Origin: Ruminococcus sp.
Lineage (GTDB): Bacteria > Bacillota > Clostridia > Oscillospirales > Ruminococcaceae
Length of the DNA: 64,000 bases
Reading direction: 5' to 3'
NCBI GenBank assembly: GCA_017529875.1
Contig: JAFXNC010000030.1
Span: forward strand, 1-64,000
Each line of letters begins with the position of its first letter. Position 1 is the stretch's first letter. Under the pieces are notes generated by a model. It was not told the DNA's origin, ran no database searches, and saw only the letters and a program-made list of their open reading frames with translations. Of this stretch, positions 59,665 through 64,000 are shown piece by piece. The translations under genes and the position numbers were made by a program.

Positions 59665-59978
59665 GCACACGACTGATACTCTACATAGCGGTAATGGCGG
59701 GAGTTACCTATCTCGTCAGGGCGCTGCCCATGATGGTCTTCCGCAAGAAGATCAAGTCTCAGCTGGTGCAGAGCTTCCTCTACTACGTACCCTACGCGGT
59801 ACTGGGCGCCATGACCGTCCCGGCGGTGTTCTATGCCACCGGTAACATGATCTCAGCCAGCGTTGGACTGGCGGCAGCCTTTGTGCTGGCCTTCTTCGGG
59901 CAGTCGCTCATAGTGGTAGCCCTGACAGCCAGCGGCGCGGCATTCATCGCCGAGCTGATGATCGGCGCGGCGGGATAG
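59661..59978 (+). CDS. azlD: AzlD-type exporter, small subunit
   Basis: The product has 105 residues, four membrane helices, with the family pattern VTYLVRALPMMVFRKKI near the N-terminus and FLYYVPYAVLGAMTVPAVFY. It forms the BrnF/BrnE-like pair with AzlC. ATGA overlap with azlC shows translational coupling. Confidence 0.92.
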   Translation: MSTRLILYIAVMAGVTYLVRALPMMVFRKKIKSQLVQSFLYYVPYAVLGAMTVPAVFYATGNMISASVGLAAAFVLAFFGQSLIVVALTASGAAFIAELMIGAAG

Positions 59979-59994
59979 CTAAACACATACACAA

Positions 59995-60032
59995 AACAGC
60001 CCGGTCTCGTAACGAGGCCGGGCTGTTATCAT
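59995..60032. terminator. Bidirectional terminator
   Basis: AACAGCCCGG pairs with CCGGGCTGTT, with inner CTCG/CGAG, between the convergent azlD and adhE genes. Confidence 0.85.
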
Positions 60033-60039
60033 CTGTGAT

Positions 60040-62649
60040 TTATTTGCCGTAGTAGCACTTCTTGTAGATCTCTTTGAGCTCCTCAATGAGCGGATAGCGC
60101 GGATTTGCGCCGGTGCACTGGTCGTCAAACGCATCCTCGGACATCTTGTCGAGGGTGGCGAGGAAGTCCTCCTCGCTGATGCCGTACTCTGCTATGGTCT
60201 TCTTGCAGCCCACAGTCTCCTTAAGCTCCTCCACCTTAGCGCAGAGCAGGTCAAGGCATTCCTGATCGTCCTTGCCGTTGAGACCGAGGTAACGTGCGAT
60301 CTGAGCATACTTGGCAAGGGCATTGGGGTATTCATACTGCGGGAAGGTGCCCATCTTGGTGGGAGCCTCGGCAGCGTTGAACTTCATGACCTCGGTTATG
60401 ACCAGTGCGCAGCAGATGCCATGGGGCAGGTGGTGATATGCGCCCAGCTTGTGAGCCAGCGAGTGGCCGATACCCAGGAAAGCGTTTGCAAAGGCCATAC
60501 CGGCCATAGTCGCGGCGTGAGCCATGTTCTCGCGGGCACGTACTGCGGTCTGACCGTTGGCTACGCACTCAGGCAGGTTCTCGAAGGTCTTTTTCAGCGA
60601 CTGGAGAGCGATACCGTCTGTAAAGTCGGTAGCCATTACAGATACCAGAGCTTCAAGATCGTGAACCATGCAGTCGAGACCCGAGGCCGCAGTCAGGCCC
60701 TTGGGGGCGCTCATCATCATGTCGGTGTCAACGATAGCCATGTTGGGCATGAGCTCATAGTCCGCAAGGGGATACTTGTGACCGGTCTTGTCGTCGGTGA
60801 TGACTGCGAAGGGCGTTACCTCCGAGCCGGTGCCGGAAGAGGTGGGAACGCAGATGAAGTATGCCTTCTCGCCCATTTTCGGGAAGGTGTAAACGCGCTT
60901 TCTGATGTCGATGAAGCGCATAGCCATGTCATAGAAGTCCGCATCGGGATGCTCGTACAGCACCCACATGATCTTGGCAGCGTCCATAGCCGAACCGCCG
61001 CCCACGGCGATGATGGTGTCGGGCTCGAAGGCGCGTATCATCTTCACGCCCTCCAAAGCGCAGGAGAGTGACGGGTCGGGGGCAACGTCGGAGAAGGTCT
61101 CGTGTACGATGCCCAGTTTATCCAGCTTGTCGGTTATGGGCTTGGTGAAGCCGTTCTTGAACAGGAAACTGTCGGTCACGATGAAGGCGCGTTTCTTGCC
61201 CATTACGCTGCCCAGCTCGTCAAGGGCTGTGGACAGGCAGCCTTTCTTGAAGTATACCTTTTCGGGGGCTCTGAACCAAAGCATATTCTCTCTCCTTTCG
61301 GCAACGGTCTTTACATTCAGCAGATGCTTGACTCCCACGTTCTCGGATACCGAGTTGCCGCCCCATGAGCCGCAGCCAAGAGTCAGTGAGGGGGCCAGGT
61401 TGAAGTTGTAAAGATCGCCGATGCCTCCGTGAGAGGAAGGTGTGTTGACAAGTATGCGGCAGGTCTTCATCTTTGCAGCGAACCTGTTGATCTTATCAGT
61501 CTCGGTTACTGCATCCACATACAGCGACGAGGTGTGACCGAAACCACCGTCCTGGACAAGCCTGTCGGCCTTTTCCATAGCGTCGTCGAAATCCTCGGCC
61601 TTGTACATTGCAAGAACAGGGGAGAGCTTTTCGTGGGCGAATTCCTCATCGAGATCCACACGCTCCACCTCGCCAATAAGGATCTTGGCGGACTTGGGTA
61701 CCTCAAAGCCCGAGAGCTGCGCGATCTTGTACGCCGACTGGCCTACGATCTTGGCGTTGAGTGCGCCGTTGATTATAATGGTGCGCCTTACCTTGTCGCA
61801 TTCCTCGGGGGAGCAGATGTGGCAGCCGCGGGCGGCAAATTCCGCCTTGACCTCGTCGTAGATGCTTTTCTCAACGATGACGCTCTGCTCCGAGGCACAG
61901 ATCATGCCGTTGTCGAAGGTCTTGGAGTGAATGATCGAGTTGACCGCCAGCTTGATGTCGGCGCTCTCCTCGATGACTGCGGGAGTATTGCCCGCGCCGA
62001 CGCCTATTGCGGGCTTGCCGCTGGAGTAGGCGCTCTTGACCATTCCGGGACCGCCGGTGGCAAGGATTATGTCGGCCTCTTTCATAACGAGGTTGGTCAT
62101 TTCAAGGGAAGGCACATCTATCCAGCCGATGATCCCCTCGGGGGCTCCGGCCTTCACAGCAGCCTCATATACGATACGTGCCGCCTCGATAGTGCTCTTT
62201 TTAGCGCGGGGGTGGGGGCTGATAATGATGCCGTTGCGGGTCTTCAAGCAGAGCATTGTCTTGAATATCGCGGTGGAAGTCGGATTGGTGGTGGGGATGA
62301 CCGCAGCCACAACGCCGATAGGCTCAAGCACCTTCTTGGTGCCCATGGCTTTGTTCTCCTCCACTATGCCGACGGTCTGAGTATTGCGGTAAGCATTATA
62401 GATATACTCGGCGGCGTAGTTGTTCTTGATGACCTTGTCCTCTACAACGCCCATTCCGGTCTCCTCGACGGCGAGCTTTGCAAGGGGTATGCGTGCCATG
62501 TTCGCTGCGATAGCGGCAGCCTTGAAGATCTCATCGACCTGCTCCTGAGAATAGGAAGCGAATTTCCTCTGCGCCTCTCTTACTTCTCTGATCTTTGCCT
62601 CGAGCGCCTCAACGCTGTCCACGAGGCCGGTGCCTGTGAAGTCTGCCAT
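60040..62649 (-). CDS. adhE: Bifunctional acetaldehyde/alcohol dehydrogenase AdhE
   Basis: The product has 869 residues, normal AdhE length. The N-terminal aldehyde dehydrogenase half has the catalytic cysteine in DNGMICASEQS and GVGAGNTPAVIEE. The C-terminal iron-dependent alcohol dehydrogenase half has GGGSAMDAAKIMW and metal-binding histidines around GIGHSLAHKLGAYHHLPHG. It converts acetyl-CoA to acetaldehyde and ethanol, reoxidising NADH. Such proteins form spirosome filaments. A Rex-like site overlaps its promoter. Confidence 0.97.
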   Translation of the reverse strand: MADFTGTGLVDSVEALEAKIREVREAQRKFASYSQEQVDEIFKAAAIAANMARIPLAKLAVEETGMGVVEDKVIKNNYAAEYIYNAYRNTQTVGIVEENKAMGTKKVLEPIGVVAAVIPTTNPTSTAIFKTMLCLKTRNGIIISPHPRAKKSTIEAARIVYEAAVKAGAPEGIIGWIDVPSLEMTNLVMKEADIILATGGPGMVKSAYSSGKPAIGVGAGNTPAVIEESADIKLAVNSIIHSKTFDNGMICASEQSVIVEKSIYDEVKAEFAARGCHICSPEECDKVRRTIIINGALNAKIVGQSAYKIAQLSGFEVPKSAKILIGEVERVDLDEEFAHEKLSPVLAMYKAEDFDDAMEKADRLVQDGGFGHTSSLYVDAVTETDKINRFAAKMKTCRILVNTPSSHGGIGDLYNFNLAPSLTLGCGSWGGNSVSENVGVKHLLNVKTVAERRENMLWFRAPEKVYFKKGCLSTALDELGSVMGKKRAFIVTDSFLFKNGFTKPITDKLDKLGIVHETFSDVAPDPSLSCALEGVKMIRAFEPDTIIAVGGGSAMDAAKIMWVLYEHPDADFYDMAMRFIDIRKRVYTFPKMGEKAYFICVPTSSGTGSEVTPFAVITDDKTGHKYPLADYELMPNMAIVDTDMMMSAPKGLTAASGLDCMVHDLEALVSVMATDFTDGIALQSLKKTFENLPECVANGQTAVRARENMAHAATMAGMAFANAFLGIGHSLAHKLGAYHHLPHGICCALVITEVMKFNAAEAPTKMGTFPQYEYPNALAKYAQIARYLGLNGKDDQECLDLLCAKVEELKETVGCKKTIAEYGISEEDFLATLDKMSEDAFDDQCTGANPRYPLIEELKEIYKKCYYGK

Positions 62650-62723
62650 AACATTACCTCCGTACAGTTATATTTTGGTAAACCCCGACCGCGGGGCCTG
62701 ATAGTCTTACTTTCATTATACCC

Positions 62724-62752
62724 ATTATATCAGCTTGTTATTTTTTTGTCAA
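62724..62752 (-). promoter_or_regulatory. adhE promoter with overlapping Rex-box-like site
   Basis: On the minus strand: TTGACA (62747-62752), 17 bp, TATAAT (62724-62729). TTGACAAAAAAATAACAA (62735-62752) matches 11 of the 14 fixed positions of the Rex consensus TTGTTAANNNNTTAACAA and covers the -35 box. Confidence 0.8.
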
Positions 62753-62959
62753 TCCTGTTTTGGTACAGCTTTTATACTATTTTAAGCCCTTTTCTTATTC
62801 ATTATACACAAAGCCCTTTTAAGCTCCGTGAAGCTGCGCATTTACGCGCTTTTGGATGCCTTTTTGAGCATATCCGGCATATTGCGATGTGTATATCGTA
62901 ACAAAATGTAAACAAAGCGTTATGAAATAGCAAACAATAGCGGATATTACAAAAATCTC

Positions 62960-62987
62960 TTGACATTTTATTATTTTGTGCTACAAT
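62960..62987 (+). promoter_or_regulatory. Promoter of the pseudokinase-like gene
   Basis: TTGACA (62960-62965), 16 bp, TACAAT (62982-62987). Confidence 0.75.
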
Positions 62988-63021
62988 ATAGATAAATACT
63001 ATTATGGTTAGGAGCGATACT

Positions 63022-63780
63022 ATGGAATTACAGGAACTCATAGCTCAGAATGATTTCTACGACGTATACAAGTCGGATAAAATGGCTGTCAGTGTCTACA
63101 AAAAGCCGGAGTACAAGGAGAAGTGCCTCTATGCGGCGCTGACCCATGCAAGAGTCGAGACCACTCTCGGCAATTCCTCCATCAAGATGCCCCAGCTCCA
63201 TGAGGTGCTGGTCATCGACGGCAAGTGGAGCAACGTCATGGACTGGATAGAGGGGGATACCCTCGAGCAGCTCATCAGGAAGAACCCCGAAAAGAGCGAC
63301 CAGTACCTTGAAAAGCTTCTCGACGTGCAGATCGAGATACATGACCAGTATATGCCGCTGCTCTCCAAGCTGAAAGACAAGATGTCCCGCCAGATCAAGA
63401 GCCTGGGTCAGATCGACGAGATCCGCAAGTACGAGCTGCTTACCCGTCTCGATTCGATGCCCAAGCACATAAAGCTTACCCACAACAGCTTTGAGCCCAA
63501 GAACGTCATCATCAATGACCAGGGCACCTTCGTCGTCAACTGGGGTCACGCCCGTCAGGGCAACGCCTCCGCCGACGCGGCGAAGACCTATCTGCTGCTG
63601 AAGCTGCATATGCCGGAGATCGCCGACGCTTATCTTGAGCGCTACTGCATCAAGACCTCCACCTCCAAGCGCTATGTACAGGCATGGCTGCCTATCGTTG
63701 CGGCGGCTCAGCTTGACAAGGGAATAGAATCCGAAAAGGAATTCCTGCTTCGCTGGATCGACGTTGTGGACTATTCGTGA
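63022..63780 (+). CDS. APH-fold kinase-like protein lacking catalytic aspartates
   Basis: The product has 252 residues from ATG 63022 (TTAGGAG upstream). The aminoglycoside-phosphotransferase fold is recognisable by VMDWIEGDTLEQLI and QGNASADAAKTYLLL. The catalytic loop usually written HGDxxPxN reads THNSFEPKN here (His154, Asn155, Ser156), and the metal-binding IDW reads VNW (Asn173). Both aspartates needed for phosphotransfer are thus replaced. It is probably a pseudokinase or an enzyme with altered chemistry. Its binding partner is unknown. Confidence 0.8.
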   Translation: MELQELIAQNDFYDVYKSDKMAVSVYKKPEYKEKCLYAALTHARVETTLGNSSIKMPQLHEVLVIDGKWSNVMDWIEGDTLEQLIRKNPEKSDQYLEKLLDVQIEIHDQYMPLLSKLKDKMSRQIKSLGQIDEIRKYELLTRLDSMPKHIKLTHNSFEPKNVIINDQGTFVVNWGHARQGNASADAAKTYLLLKLHMPEIADAYLERYCIKTSTSKRYVQAWLPIVAAAQLDKGIESEKEFLLRWIDVVDYS

Positions 63781-63789
63781 TAATCGTGC

Positions 63790-63828
63790 CGACTGCCTGC
63801 TCCCTATGGGGGCGGGCAGTTTTTATAT
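63790..63828. terminator. Terminator between the pseudokinase-like gene and pheA
   Basis: ACTGCC...CCC pairs with GGG...GGCAGT, followed by TTTTTAT on the plus strand. Confidence 0.75.
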
Positions 63829-64000
63829 GAGCTCCTTGTAGTTGCCCAGGAACTTGAAATAAGACAGCTCATATTCCAGTTCCTCGATTATCATAGCCAC
63901 CTGAGGCGTTTGCAGCGAGCCCTCGAAATCCAGATAGAACACTACGTCAAAATCTGTGTTGGCTATGGGGCGGGACTCGATCATGGTCAGGTTGAGCCCC
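63823..64000 (-). CDS. pheA: Prephenate dehydratase, C-terminal ACT domain (cut by window edge)
   Basis: The minus-strand frame is open to the window end and encodes 58 residues: GLNLTMIESRPIANTDFDVV, FYLDFEGSLQ and LEYELSYFKFLGNY. LTMIESRP and the FYLDFEG strand are hallmark parts of the phenylalanine-binding ACT domain of PheA. The catalytic part lies beyond the window. It takes part in phenylalanine synthesis. Confidence 0.85.
   Translation of the reverse strand, partial: GLNLTMIESRPIANTDFDVVFYLDFEGSLQTPQVAMIIEELEYELSYFKFLGNYKELI

Noticed and set aside
1..64000. CRISPR array or rRNA operon
   Set aside because: No regularly spaced direct repeats of 24-40 bases and no conserved rRNA segments were seen on either strand.

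Overview
The window looks like a chromosomal segment of a low-to-mid GC anaerobic Firmicute close to Ruminococcus (Oscillospiraceae). This rests on near-consensus sigma-A promoters (TTGACA, 17 bp, TATAAT), strong AGGAGG ribosome binding sites, a fused FeoAB, Rex, a full-length AdhE, a DUF3793 protein and many S/T-rich secreted proteins. The species assignment is inference.

Bases 1 to about 6650 are a scarred accessory region. It holds the tail of a MacB-type ABC ATPase, a broken ATC-hydrolase-like copy, a two-component system, an orphan promoter with three operator-like repeats, a candidate structured RNA, two small mobile-element proteins and a large serine recombinase killed by an amber stop and a frameshift.

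Bases 6.8 to 22.2 kb form a metal-homeostasis island. It contains a P-type metal ATPase with a DUF6110-like partner and an HMA protein, two TetR regulators, a MacB/FtsX-type ABC transporter, a heterodimeric ABC exporter, flavodoxin plus DUF3793, a methyltransferase, a ZIP transporter, a small membrane protein, a DtxR-family regulator and an ATC-hydrolase-like protein. The 16-bp palindrome GTTAGYNNNNRCTAAC recurs next to the promoters or starts of these units, so they look like one regulon, most simply under the DtxR-type protein encoded here.

Bases 22.4 to 32.4 kb hold a truncated IS1595-type transposase, an unknown membrane-anchored surface protein and two extracytoplasmic-function sigma modules. 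One module is a sigma factor with a DUF4367 anti-sigma-like protein and a lipoprotein. The other is a sigma factor fused to a transmembrane segment and an extracytoplasmic domain, followed by a lipoprotein carrying the same domain. The second module lies between N- and C-terminal relics of an ABC ATPase gene. It is the best candidate for an undescribed signalling system here.

Bases 32.4 to 64 kb are mostly conserved housekeeping genes: CobO-like, XRE-TPR, a secreted GH3 enzyme, a GAF-GGDEF protein, a DHH phosphoesterase, a DUF2079 protein, a flavin reductase, ABC-F, FeoAB, Rex, an aldolase, an SH3 protein, AzlCD, AdhE and the end of PheA. Between them lie an SOS-like mutasome cassette (self-cleaving XRE-S24 repressor plus Y-family polymerase), a Xer-like recombinase without its catalytic tyrosine, an APH-fold protein without catalytic aspartates, and a secreted-protein/50-residue-peptide/lipoprotein cassette at 40.8-42.8 kb with a decayed copy at 52.7-53.6 kb.
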